The notes under the pieces: model-generated
Told to the model about the DNA's origin: nothing
The model's input: only the letters and a program-made list of their open reading frames with translations
Databases searched by the model: none
Shown here: piece by piece, positions 21,622 through 29,273 of the stretch
Numbering within the stretch: the first letter of the stretch is position 1
How the letters are laid out: every line of letters begins with the position of its first letter
Origin: Spirosoma sordidisoli
GTDB lineage: Bacteria; Bacteroidota; Bacteroidia; Cytophagales; Spirosomataceae
NCBI RefSeq assembly: GCF_004138325.1
Contig: NZ_SBLB01000001.1
Coordinates: 310,001-374,000 of the forward strand
Direction of reading: 5' to 3'
DNA: 64,000 bases
Position numbers and translations under genes: made by a program

Positions 21622-21654
21622 CCAACGCCAGCCGGGCGCTAAGCGGTAGAGATT
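21621..21654 (+). repeat. Repeated leader element, copy 1
   Basis: ACCAACGCCAGCCGGGCG plus TAAGCGG ends eight bases before the ATG at 21655. CGCC and GGCG can pair around a five-base loop. Similar copies precede the genes at 22179 and 22435. Confidence 0.7.
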
Positions 21655-21924
21655 ATGGTCTACATCGACAATTTTAACGCCTGCTACAGAGGCATGAAAA
21701 TGTGCCACATGATAGCCGATTCTACAGAGGAGCTATTGACGATGGCCGATCAGATTGGCGTGAATAGGAAGTGGATTCAGGACGCAGGCACGTACAACGA
21801 GCACTTTGATATATGCCAGGCCAAAAAGGCAAAAGCTTTGAGGCTCGGAGCGCAGGAAGTCACCTTGTTGCAGCTGGGCCGAATGCTTATTAAGCGCCCC
21901 GGTCATCCCTTGTATCAGCCATAA
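21655..21924 (+). CDS. DUF4031 family protein
   Basis: 89 residues. VYIDNFNACYRGMKMCHMIADSTEELLTMADQIGV matches the usual DUF4031 opening, with YNEHFDICQAKKAKALRLGAQEVT as the second half. These proteins are small, occur in phages and bacteria and have no proven activity; conserved Asp, His and Cys positions are present. It is preceded by copy 1 of the repeated leader. Confidence 0.75.
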   Translation: MVYIDNFNACYRGMKMCHMIADSTEELLTMADQIGVNRKWIQDAGTYNEHFDICQAKKAKALRLGAQEVTLLQLGRMLIKRPGHPLYQP

Positions 21925-21936
21925 ATTAGATTGGAG

Positions 21937-22137
21937 ATGGAAAAGAGAAAGAATTTTATTGAAAGCAAAATATGCGTTCGGGAAGGTGAGCAGGTTGTCG
22001 GCTTCTCGGTTTCATCCGACCTGCCGCAAATAAAGTGGGGGTTAGGTGCTGATCAATTCAACGTTTCGCGTAGGGCTAAAAACTTGGCCCGTCAATTAAC
22101 CCGGTCCCCCCTAAGTAAGCAAAGTCGGTATTCATAG
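21937..22137 (+). CDS. Hypothetical small protein
   Basis: 66 residues from the ATG at 21937 (MEKRKNFIESKICVREGEQ), 12 bases after the DUF4031 gene. It is basic, with a Ser/Arg-rich end. Unlike its neighbours it lacks the repeated leader and so may be translated by coupling. No family recognised. Confidence 0.45.
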   Translation: MEKRKNFIESKICVREGEQVVGFSVSSDLPQIKWGLGADQFNVSRRAKNLARQLTRSPLSKQSRYS

Positions 22138-22146
22138 TTCTAACAA

Positions 22147-22178
22147 ACCAACGCCGACGGGCGGTAAGCGGCCAAACG
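22147..22178 (+). repeat. Repeated leader element, copy 2
   Basis: AACCAACGCCGACGGGCGG followed by TAAGCGG, ending seven bases before the ATG at 22179. The CGCC/GGCG stem is kept while the loop is one base shorter than in copies 1 and 3. Confidence 0.7.
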
Positions 22179-22394
22179 ATGGAACAACAAGATGAATTAA
22201 AGGGGCCAGCCCTTGAACAACAACGTAAGGACCTTTTAAACTGGCAAATCTCGGTCAAGAGTAAAGTTGTGGTGGTTTGCAGGCGATTAGAGGCAACCAA
22301 TTCGGTTACAACCCAGGACATTACAGATCTGCACAAAGCCCTTGACTTTCTTGATGAGCTTAGGAAACGTTTAGAGATGCTTAAAGCTATCTAA
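22179..22394 (+). CDS. Hypothetical small helical protein
   Basis: 71 residues, all helix by pattern (LEQQRKDLLNWQISVKSK; ITDLHKALDFLDELRKRLEM), probably a coiled-coil dimer. It is preceded by copy 2 of the repeated leader and followed by copy 3. No family recognised. Confidence 0.5.
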   Translation: MEQQDELKGPALEQQRKDLLNWQISVKSKVVVVCRRLEATNSVTTQDITDLHKALDFLDELRKRLEMLKAI

Positions 22395-22400
22395 CCACCA

Positions 22401-22434
22401 AACCAACGCCAGCCGGGCGGTAAGCGGCTGAACA
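22401..22434 (+). repeat. Repeated leader element, copy 3
   Basis: AACCAACGCCAGCCGGGCGG followed by TAAGCGG, ending seven bases before the ATG at 22435; nearly identical to copy 1. Confidence 0.7.
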
Positions 22435-22632
22435 ATGAGTGACTACGAAAAACCTGAAGGATTCAATCAGATGATTGATCATTTCATTAATGAAATCGAA
22501 GAGACTGACGACGAACTGGCGGCTCGTACTGAGCGGAACATTAATCTGATCGGCGCATTTGTCGATCATGTACAAAAGGAAACGGGCATAGAGATTCCCG
22601 ATGAAGCAGTGGAGAGCTTTTTCGGTGCCTGA
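22435..22632 (+). CDS. Hypothetical small acidic protein
   Basis: 65 residues, acidic and helical (FNQMIDHFINEIEETDDEL; VQKETGIEIPDEAVESFFGA). It is the last gene of the early operon, 33 bases before a strong terminator, and has copy 3 of the leader. The acidity and small size are reminiscent of phage inhibitors and DNA mimics, but that is only an impression. Confidence 0.5.
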   Translation: MSDYEKPEGFNQMIDHFINEIEETDDELAARTERNINLIGAFVDHVQKETGIEIPDEAVESFFGA

Positions 22633-22665
22633 AAGTAATTGGGAATAGAGTTAGTGTGGTTACCT

Positions 22666-22699
22666 ACACCCGGTCGGTTTTACTGGCCGGGTGTTTTTT
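22666..22699 (+). terminator. Rho-independent terminator closing the early operon
   Basis: ACACCCGG (22666-22673) pairs with CCGGGTGT (22687-22694) and is followed by a T run to 22699. It ends rightward phage transcription and marks the practical right edge of the prophage. Confidence 0.85.
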
Positions 22700-22723
22700 G
22701 CAAATGCCATTCAGGTGCGTAGT

Positions 22724-22745
22724 TTTACCCCGCATCAGGGGTAAA
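22724..22745. promoter_or_regulatory. Inverted repeat before the ATP-grasp gene
   Basis: TTTACCCC (22724-22731) and GGGGTAAA (22738-22745) pair around six bases. It lies between the prophage terminator and the host gene at 22808 and could be an operator or leader hairpin. No attachment-site evidence is visible. Confidence 0.4.
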
Positions 22746-22807
22746 CAGCCAACCAGTTACCCTATTGTTGTACCAGCTTTTGTAATCGACACATCAACAG
22801 TAACATT

Positions 22808-23908
22808 ATGAGCAACTTAACTAAGATTGGTATCCTTTTTGGTCAGGAGAATACGTTCCCGCAGGCCTTTGTCGACCGCGTCAACGAAAAGCAAAGCGAG
22901 TTTACCGCCGAATTTGTCAGCATCGACCGGGTCGAGCAGAGCGTGGCCACGGACTATGCCGTGATCATTGACCGCATCTCGCAGGACGTACCGTTCTACA
23001 AAGCCTTTCTGAAAAACGCAGCACTGACCGGCACAGCCGTTATCAACAACCCCTTCTGGTGGGCCGCCGACGAGAAGTTCTTCAACAATGCGCTGGCGGT
23101 ACAGCTCGGTGTGCCCGTTCCTAAAACGATCCTGCTGCCCTCAAAAGAGCGCCCCGACGATACCAACCATAATTCGTTCCGCAACCTTCAGCACATGAAC
23201 TGGGACGCCATTTTTGACCACATTGGCTTTCCGGCGTTCATGAAACCTCACGCGGGTGGTGGCTGGAAAAGCGTATACAAAGTTGATAACCCCGAGCAGA
23301 TGTTCCGGGCCTACGACGAAACGGGGCAGCTGGTCATGCTCTATCAGGAAGCCATTGATTTCGACGATTATTTCCGGTGCTACTGCATTGGCGGCAAAGA
23401 CGTGCGGATCATGCCGTATGAGCCACGGAATCCGCACCACCTGCGCTACGCAGCCGAGATGAAAACCACCGGCGATGCGGGCAAAAAGCTGCTGGCCACC
23501 ATGACCGATTACGTACTGAAACTGAACCACGGCCTGGGTTACGACTTCAACACGGTTGAGTTTGCCGTTCGCGATGGTATTCCGATCGCTATCGACTTCT
23601 GCAACCCCGCCCCCGATGCCGACATTCACTCGGTAGGTCAGGCCAACTTTGAATGGGTTGTCGAAGCCGCGGCAAACATGGCGATCGAGCGGGCCCGTCG
23701 CGTACAGACCGGCAAAGATAACCTGACCTGGGGCACCTTTGTACGCGGTTCTGTAGCCGGCACGGGCCTGACCGCGCCGGACACGAAACAGCCAAAAGCC
23801 GAAAAGGCCGAAAAAAGCGCCAAAGAAGCCAAAGCCGACAAAGCGCCCAAAGCTGAAAAAGCCGACAAACCCAAGAAGGAAGACAAGCCTAAAAAGGCGA
23901 AGAAATAA
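22808..23908 (+). CDS. ATP-grasp family protein with lysine/alanine-rich tail
   Basis: 366 residues. Residues 1-310 follow the RimK-like ATP-grasp layout: an N-terminal Rossmann-like part (KIGILFGQENTFPQAFVDRV), then GFPAFMKPHAGGGWKSVYKV as the nucleotide loop with its lysine, LVMLYQEAI as the hinge, and FNTVEFAVRDGIPIAIDFCN with metal-binding Glu/Asn. Such enzymes join a carboxylate to an amine or thiol using ATP; the substrate is unknown. Residues 320-366 are repeats of Lys/Ala/Glu (KAEKAEKSAKEAK) like a histone-H1 tail. First host gene after the prophage, single transcription unit. Confidence 0.8.
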   Translation: MSNLTKIGILFGQENTFPQAFVDRVNEKQSEFTAEFVSIDRVEQSVATDYAVIIDRISQDVPFYKAFLKNAALTGTAVINNPFWWAADEKFFNNALAVQLGVPVPKTILLPSKERPDDTNHNSFRNLQHMNWDAIFDHIGFPAFMKPHAGGGWKSVYKVDNPEQMFRAYDETGQLVMLYQEAIDFDDYFRCYCIGGKDVRIMPYEPRNPHHLRYAAEMKTTGDAGKKLLATMTDYVLKLNHGLGYDFNTVEFAVRDGIPIAIDFCNPAPDADIHSVGQANFEWVVEAAANMAIERARRVQTGKDNLTWGTFVRGSVAGTGLTAPDTKQPKAEKAEKSAKEAKADKAPKAEKADKPKKEDKPKKAKK

Positions 23909-23945
23909 CCGGGCGTCAGCCCGTCTGACCGCAGCCTGCTTACAG

Positions 23946-23978
23946 AACCAGCCCCGGGACGCCGTCTCGGGGCTGGTT
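23946..23978. terminator. Bidirectional hairpin terminator
   Basis: AACCAGCCCCG (23946-23956) pairs perfectly with CGGGGCTGGTT (23968-23978), between the convergent ATP-grasp gene and the small minus-strand gene. Confidence 0.7.
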
Positions 23979-23984
23979 CGTTCG

Positions 23985-24200
23985 TTACAAACCTATGGCG
24001 CCGGGATCAATGCCGATATCGCGGGCCGAAGCGCGCAAAATAGCCAGCATCTCGATGTAGCTGAACAGACGCCCGTCAATGTAGGCGTGTTCTTCCGGAT
24101 CGGCGAAGGCCCGTTTCTCTTCCAGATCGCGGATGTTGGCATGTAGACTAATCAGCACATCCTGAATAAAGTCTTCCAGTTGCTGGGGTGTTGCAGGCAT
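23985..24200 (-). CDS. Hypothetical small protein
   Basis: 71 residues, acidic and helical (QQLEDFIQDVLISLHANIRDLEEKR, then YIDGRLFSYIEMLAILRASA). It looks like a small helical bundle. It is divergent from the first TldD gene across 216 bases, and convergent with the ATP-grasp gene. No family recognised. Confidence 0.55.
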   Translation of the reverse strand: MPATPQQLEDFIQDVLISLHANIRDLEEKRAFADPEEHAYIDGRLFSYIEMLAILRASARDIGIDPGAIGL

Positions 24201-24344
24201 CGTCGGGTTGCTTTTGTACTATATAGCAAAGAAATAGGGTGAACACAGGTTTGCCAAATATTCGTTGGCACCCTGACCCAAAAGCAATTACCATTCATCA
24301 CAAAATAGTCAACTTGCCATACATAGTAAGCCATTTTTTGGCCA

Positions 24345-24363
24345 TATTCGCGGTTTGCGAATA
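24345..24363. promoter_or_regulatory. Inverted repeat upstream of the first tldD-like gene
   Basis: TATTCGC (24345-24351) and GCGAATA (24357-24363) flank a five-base loop, 54 bases before the ATG. A possible operator in the divergent region; nothing else in 24201-24416 is recognised. Confidence 0.35.
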
Positions 24364-24416
24364 GTTCGCTGAACAAACCCGATCATCAACGGGAACTCTA
24401 ACCAGTACCAGTCAAT

Positions 24417-26060
24417 ATGAAAAGACGAGAGTTTATGCAGTTGTCCGGCGCGGGCATCGGTGGCCTGATGGTAGCCGGCATTCCGGTCCTTGGCAACACG
24501 GTTGCTCCCGAACGCCTGCTTGAGCCTGGCGCCGACGCGGCCGCCAAAAAGCGCCTGGCCGATGTAGCGCTGAATGCTGCCAAAAGTAAAGGAGCTACCT
24601 ATACCGATGTGCGCATTGGCCGGTACCTGCAACAGTTCCTCTTTACCCGTGAGCAAAAAGTACAAAACGTTGTCAACGCCGAATCGTACGGCATCGGCAT
24701 TCGGGTAATAGCCAACGGAACCTGGGGGTTTGCGGCCACCAGCGACGTTCGGCCCGAAGCCATTGCCCGTTGCGCCGAAACTGCCGTTGCTATTGCCAAA
24801 GCTAACTCCCGGCTACAGACCGAACCGGTAAAACTCGCCCCTCAGAAAGGCGTTGGTGACGTAACCTGGAAGACGCCCCTCCAGAAAAACGCCTTCGAGA
24901 TTCCTGTCGGGCAGAAAATCGATCTGCTCATGAAGGTGAACAGCGAAGCCATGAAGAATGGCGCAGCCTTCGTAACCTCCAACCTGTTCTTTGTCAACGA
25001 ACAGAAATATTTTGCTTCGACCGATGGCTCGTACATCGATCAGGATGTGCATCGCATCTGGCCTACGTTTACGGTATCGGCCGTTGACCGGACGTCGGGG
25101 AAGTTCAAAACCCGCGACGCGCTCTCCTCCCCCATGGGTATGGGCTACGAATACCTCGACGGGCTGGCCTCCGAGAAGATTGCAGCCCCCTATGGTCTGG
25201 TAGGCTACCGAAACTCGTACGACATGGTTGAAGATGCCACCCTGGCGGCCAAACAGGTAAAGCAGAAACTTTCGGCCAAGACGGTTCAGCCGGGCAAATA
25301 TGACCTGGTGCTGGACCCTAACCACCTCGGCCTGACCATCCACGAATCGGTGGGTCACCCTACCGAGCTCGACCGCGTGCTGGGCTACGAAGCCAACTAC
25401 GCCGGTACCAGCTTCGCCACCCTCGACAAGTGGAAAAGCAAAAATTTCAACTACGGCAGCAAAATGGTCAACATCGTGGCCGACAAAACCCAGGTGGGTT
25501 CGCTCGGTGCTGTTGGATACGACGATGAGGGCGTTCCCTGCAAACAGTGGGATCTGATCAAAGACGGCATCCTGGTCAACTACCAGGCCATCCGCGATCA
25601 GGCGGCTATCATTGGCGAGAACGAGTCGCACGGCTGCTGCTATGCCGATAACTGGAACTCGGTACAGTTTCAGCGGATGCCGAACGTATCGCTGAAGGCG
25701 GGGTCCGAAAAACGCTCGGTATTCGACATGGTGAAAGGGGTCGACAAGGGCATCTACATCATTGGCCGCGGTTCATACTCGATCGATCAGCAGCGGTACA
25801 ACTTCCAGTTTGGCGGGCAGCTGTTCTACGAAATCAAGAATGGCGAAATTGTCGGTATGCTCGACGATGTCGCCTACCAGTCGAACACCCAGGAGTTCTG
25901 GAACTCCTGCGCCCAGCTTTGCGATCAGGACGATTACCGCACCTTCGGCTCGTTCTTCGACGGTAAGGGGCAACCCAGTCAGGTCAGCGCCGTCTCGCAC
26001 GGGTCGGCCACGACGCGCTTCAACGGCGTCAACGTCATCAATACCGGCCGGAAGATTTAA
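24417..26060 (+). CDS. TldD-family metallopeptidase with Tat-like signal, copy 1
   Basis: 547 residues. The N-terminus MKRREFMQLSGAGIGGLMVA has the twin arginine, F and hydrophobic core of a Tat signal. The TldD fold follows, with the zinc motif HESVGH at residues 309-314 (HExxxH). TldD works as a hetero-oligomer with TldE, cleaving unfolded peptides; in E. coli it matures microcin B17 and degrades the CcdA antitoxin. The partner gene follows after 123 bases. A second, very similar pair lies directly downstream. Export across the membrane is predicted from the signal; the peptide substrate is unknown. Confidence 0.88.
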   Translation: MKRREFMQLSGAGIGGLMVAGIPVLGNTVAPERLLEPGADAAAKKRLADVALNAAKSKGATYTDVRIGRYLQQFLFTREQKVQNVVNAESYGIGIRVIANGTWGFAATSDVRPEAIARCAETAVAIAKANSRLQTEPVKLAPQKGVGDVTWKTPLQKNAFEIPVGQKIDLLMKVNSEAMKNGAAFVTSNLFFVNEQKYFASTDGSYIDQDVHRIWPTFTVSAVDRTSGKFKTRDALSSPMGMGYEYLDGLASEKIAAPYGLVGYRNSYDMVEDATLAAKQVKQKLSAKTVQPGKYDLVLDPNHLGLTIHESVGHPTELDRVLGYEANYAGTSFATLDKWKSKNFNYGSKMVNIVADKTQVGSLGAVGYDDEGVPCKQWDLIKDGILVNYQAIRDQAAIIGENESHGCCYADNWNSVQFQRMPNVSLKAGSEKRSVFDMVKGVDKGIYIIGRGSYSIDQQRYNFQFGGQLFYEIKNGEIVGMLDDVAYQSNTQEFWNSCAQLCDQDDYRTFGSFFDGKGQPSQVSAVSHGSATTRFNGVNVINTGRKI

Positions 26061-26183
26061 CCCGCATCAGGCTGTTCGGCCCGACGATACGCTACCCGAC
26101 GGCAGTCATTGCCTGATTCCGCGCGGCATCGATCGTCCGGCACAGCCGCTGCCTAAACGAGTAAGAACAACCGTCAAGAGACA

Positions 26184-27524
26184 ATGCTAACCAGAGAAGA
26201 AGCCAAAAAAATTATCGACAAGGTTCTCTCGTACGCGAAAGCCGACGAGACCGCTGTCAGCCTGTCGGGTGGCCGAACGGGCAATATCCGATACGCCCGC
26301 AACTCGGTATCGACCTCCGGGGAGTCGGACAATATGAGCCTGGCCATCACCGCTGTTTATGGCAAACGGTCCGGAACCGCTACCATCAACGAGTTCGACG
26401 ATGCCTCGCTCGAAAAAACGGTTCGGCGGGCCGAAGAAATTGCCCGGCTGGCGCCCGAGAACCCGGAGTACATGCCGATGCTCGGCCCCCAGAAATACCT
26501 GGACACGAATACTTACGCCGAAAGCACGGCTAAAATAGACCCCGAATACCGCGCCAAAGCCGCGTTCGATAGTATCGACCCCTGCCGCCAGAAGAACCTA
26601 ACAGCCGCCGGTTACCTCGAGGACTCGACGGGGTTCTCGGCCATCGGCAATAGCAAAGGGCTGTTTGGCTACAACCGCTCGACGGGGGTTGAATTCTCCA
26701 TCACCGTTCGTACTGCCGACGGTCTGGGTTCGGGCTATGCGGCCCGCGATGTGAACGATACGAGCAAACTCAGCACCAAAGCGGCCACCGAAGTAGCCAT
26801 GCAGAAAGCCCTGGCGTCGTCGTCGGCGCGGGCGCTCGAGCCGGGCAAGTACACCGTTATTCTGGAGCCAACAGCCTCGGTCGAACTGCTGCAGAACATG
26901 ATGGGCAGCATGGACGCCCGCAATGCCGACGAAGGCCGGTCGTTCCTGAGCAAAAAAGGGGGCGGCACCCGACTAGGCGAAAAACTGTTCGACGAGCGCG
27001 TCAACATCATCACCGACCCCATGAACGCCGAATTGCCGCTTAGCCCGTTTGGCGGAGGGGGTGGCCGGTTCGGTGGCGGTGGCTCCGATGGGCGCCCGCA
27101 GGAAAAGGTAGCCTGGATCGAAAATGGCGTGGTCAAAAACATGTACTATTCCCGCTACTGGGCCGACAAAAAAGGCGTAAAAGCCATTCCGTCGCCGGGA
27201 GGTATCATCATGGCGGGCGGCACGCAGTCGCTGGCCGATCTGATCAAGAGTACGGACAAGGGAATTCTGGTGACGCGTTTGTGGTACATCCGCGCCGTAG
27301 ATCCGCAAACGCTGCTCTATACCGGCCTGACCCGCGACGGTACGTTCTACATCGAGAACGGCCAGATCAAGTTCCCGGTCAAGAATTTCCGGTTCAACGA
27401 AAGCCCGGTTATCATGCTCAACAACCTCGAAGCCCTCGGCAAACCGGTTCGGGCGGGTGGTCACCTGATTCCGCCCATGAAGATCCGCGACTTTACGTTC
27501 ACCTCCCTGTCAGACGCCGTTTAG
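26184..27524 (+). CDS. TldE/PmbA-family partner protein, copy 1
   Basis: 446 residues. It has the TldE pattern (RYARNSVSTSGESDNMSLAI, GTATINEFDDASLEKTVRRA, then GKYTVILEPTASVELLQNMM) and lacks the HExxxH motif, as expected of the non-catalytic partner. A Gly-rich loop near residues 290-300 (GGGGGRFGGGG) is unusual. No signal peptide is visible, although the adjacent TldD has a Tat-like one. It lies downstream in the same direction, so co-expression with TldD copy 1 is likely. Confidence 0.85.
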   Translation: MLTREEAKKIIDKVLSYAKADETAVSLSGGRTGNIRYARNSVSTSGESDNMSLAITAVYGKRSGTATINEFDDASLEKTVRRAEEIARLAPENPEYMPMLGPQKYLDTNTYAESTAKIDPEYRAKAAFDSIDPCRQKNLTAAGYLEDSTGFSAIGNSKGLFGYNRSTGVEFSITVRTADGLGSGYAARDVNDTSKLSTKAATEVAMQKALASSSARALEPGKYTVILEPTASVELLQNMMGSMDARNADEGRSFLSKKGGGTRLGEKLFDERVNIITDPMNAELPLSPFGGGGGRFGGGGSDGRPQEKVAWIENGVVKNMYYSRYWADKKGVKAIPSPGGIIMAGGTQSLADLIKSTDKGILVTRLWYIRAVDPQTLLYTGLTRDGTFYIENGQIKFPVKNFRFNESPVIMLNNLEALGKPVRAGGHLIPPMKIRDFTFTSLSDAV

Positions 27525-27532
27525 TTCAACCC

Positions 27533-27578
27533 GTTCATGGTATATGGTCGGCCAGGGCGGCAGCCATATACCATGAAC
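27533..27578. repeat. 15-bp perfect hairpin between the two Tld pairs
   Basis: Bases 27533-27547 are the exact inverse of 27564-27578 around a 16-base loop. There is no T run after it, so it looks more like an mRNA processing or stability hairpin than a terminator. Confidence 0.55.
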
Positions 27579-27609
27579 GCATTCCGAATTCCCATCCCAA
27601 ACGTATCCC

Positions 27610-29250
27610 ATGAATCGTCGAGACTTTACCAACATACTAGGTATGGGCACAGCCGGGCTGATGCTCCCCTCCCTACCTGCCTTTTCGCGTACTGTTGCGC
27701 CGGAAGCCCTGCTCGAAACAGGCGTCGACGTGGCCACCAAAAAGCGCCTGGCCGATGCGGCCATGAACGCGGCCAAGAGTCGGGGCGCTACGTATACCGA
27801 CGTACGTATCGGTCGGTACCTGAACCAGTTTGTCGTTACCCGCGAAGACAAGGTACAGAACATCGTCAATACCGAATCATACGGGGTAGGCGTCCGGGTG
27901 ATTGCCGACGGTTGCTGGGGGTTTGCCGCCGTTGTTGATGCCCGCAGCGAAGCCGACACCGCCAAAGCCGCCGAGAAAGCCGTTGCCATTGCCAAAGCCA
28001 ACGCCAGGCTCATGAAAGAGCCGGTACAACTAGCGCCCCAGAAAGGCTATGGCGAAGTAAGCTGGAAAGCGCCGATCACCAAAAACGCGTTCGAAGTGCC
28101 CATCAAAGAAAAGGTCGATCTGCTGATGGAGGTGAACGGGGCGGCCCTGAAAAACGGTGCCAACTACGTCAACTCGGTGCTGTTCATGGTGAACGAGCAA
28201 AAATACTTTGCCTCGACCGACGGCACCTATGCCGACCAGGACATTCACCGCATGTGGCCCCTGTTTACCGTCACCGCCATCGACCCCAAAACGGGCAAGT
28301 TTGAAACCCGTCAGTCGCTCAGCGCGCCGATGGGCATGGGTTACGAATACCTACAGGCCAACCCGTCGGACAAGATAACCGGAATCACGACCCGCTACAA
28401 CAAAGGGTACGACATGCTCGAAGATGTAACGGCCGCGGCCAAGCAGGCGCGGGCCAAGCATGCGGCCAAGTCGGTCGAAGCGGGTAAATATGACCTCGTG
28501 CTGGACCCGTCGCACCTCTGGCTGACCATCCACGAGTCAGTGGGCCACCCCCTCGAACTCGACCGCGTACTGGGCTACGAAGCCAACTTTGCCGGTACCA
28601 GCTTCGCCACCCTCGACAAGTGGAAAAGCAAAAATTTCAACTACGGCAGTAAACTCGTCAACCTCGTGGCCGACAAAACCCAGGTGGGTTCGCTGGGCGC
28701 CGTTGGGTATGACGACGAAGGCGTAAAATGTAAACAGTGGGATCTGGTAAAAGACGGCACGCTGGTCAACTACCAGGCCATCCGCGATCAGGTTCATATC
28801 ATCGGCGAGAACGAGTCGCAGGGCTGCTGCTATGCCGACAGCTGGAGTTCCGTACAGTTTCAGCGGATGGCGAACGTATCGCTGGCTGCCGGCAAAACGC
28901 CCCTGTCCGTGCAGCAGATGATCAAAGACGTGAAAAAGGGCATTTACATCATCGGCGATGGCTCGTTCAGCATCGACCAGCAGCGGTACAACTTCCAGTT
29001 TGGCGGACAGCTGTTCTATGAAATCAAGAACGGCGAAATTGCCGGTATGCTCAAAGACGTGGCCTATCAGTCGAACACCCAGGAATTCTGGAACTCCTGC
29101 GCGGCCGTCTGCGATGAGAAAGATTACCGGCTGGGCGGTTCGTTCTTCGATGGAAAAGGGCAGCCTCCGCAGTCGAGCGCCGTGTCGCACGGGAGCAGCA
29201 CGACCCGGTTCAATGGCGTCAATGTGATCAATACCGCACGGAAGATCTAA
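27610..29250 (+). CDS. TldD-family metallopeptidase with Tat-like signal, copy 2
   Basis: 546 residues, highly similar to copy 1 along its whole length (identical stretches such as FAGTSFATLDKWKSKNFNYG differ by single residues). MNRRDFTNILGMGTAGLMLP is again a Tat-like signal, and HESVGH is conserved. The similarity and order point to tandem duplication of a two-gene unit. Differences cluster in the N-terminal third and near residues 250-290, so substrates may differ. Confidence 0.88.
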   Translation: MNRRDFTNILGMGTAGLMLPSLPAFSRTVAPEALLETGVDVATKKRLADAAMNAAKSRGATYTDVRIGRYLNQFVVTREDKVQNIVNTESYGVGVRVIADGCWGFAAVVDARSEADTAKAAEKAVAIAKANARLMKEPVQLAPQKGYGEVSWKAPITKNAFEVPIKEKVDLLMEVNGAALKNGANYVNSVLFMVNEQKYFASTDGTYADQDIHRMWPLFTVTAIDPKTGKFETRQSLSAPMGMGYEYLQANPSDKITGITTRYNKGYDMLEDVTAAAKQARAKHAAKSVEAGKYDLVLDPSHLWLTIHESVGHPLELDRVLGYEANFAGTSFATLDKWKSKNFNYGSKLVNLVADKTQVGSLGAVGYDDEGVKCKQWDLVKDGTLVNYQAIRDQVHIIGENESQGCCYADSWSSVQFQRMANVSLAAGKTPLSVQQMIKDVKKGIYIIGDGSFSIDQQRYNFQFGGQLFYEIKNGEIAGMLKDVAYQSNTQEFWNSCAAVCDEKDYRLGGSFFDGKGQPPQSSAVSHGSSTTRFNGVNVINTARKI

Positions 29251-29273
29251 GTTCGTTTAGCCGCAAACCTACC

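Noticed and set aside
21621..22434. CRISPR-like array suggested by three similar repeats
   Set aside because: Spacing is irregular and each interval is a coding gene; no cas genes are present.
22640..22800. Prophage attachment site at the right edge
   Set aside because: No tRNA gene, integrase or second copy of a direct repeat can be seen in the window.
24813..25631. 272-codon minus-strand frame inside the first tldD gene
   Set aside because: Antisense shadow; the same kind of frame appears in the duplicated tldD, as expected from shared sequence.
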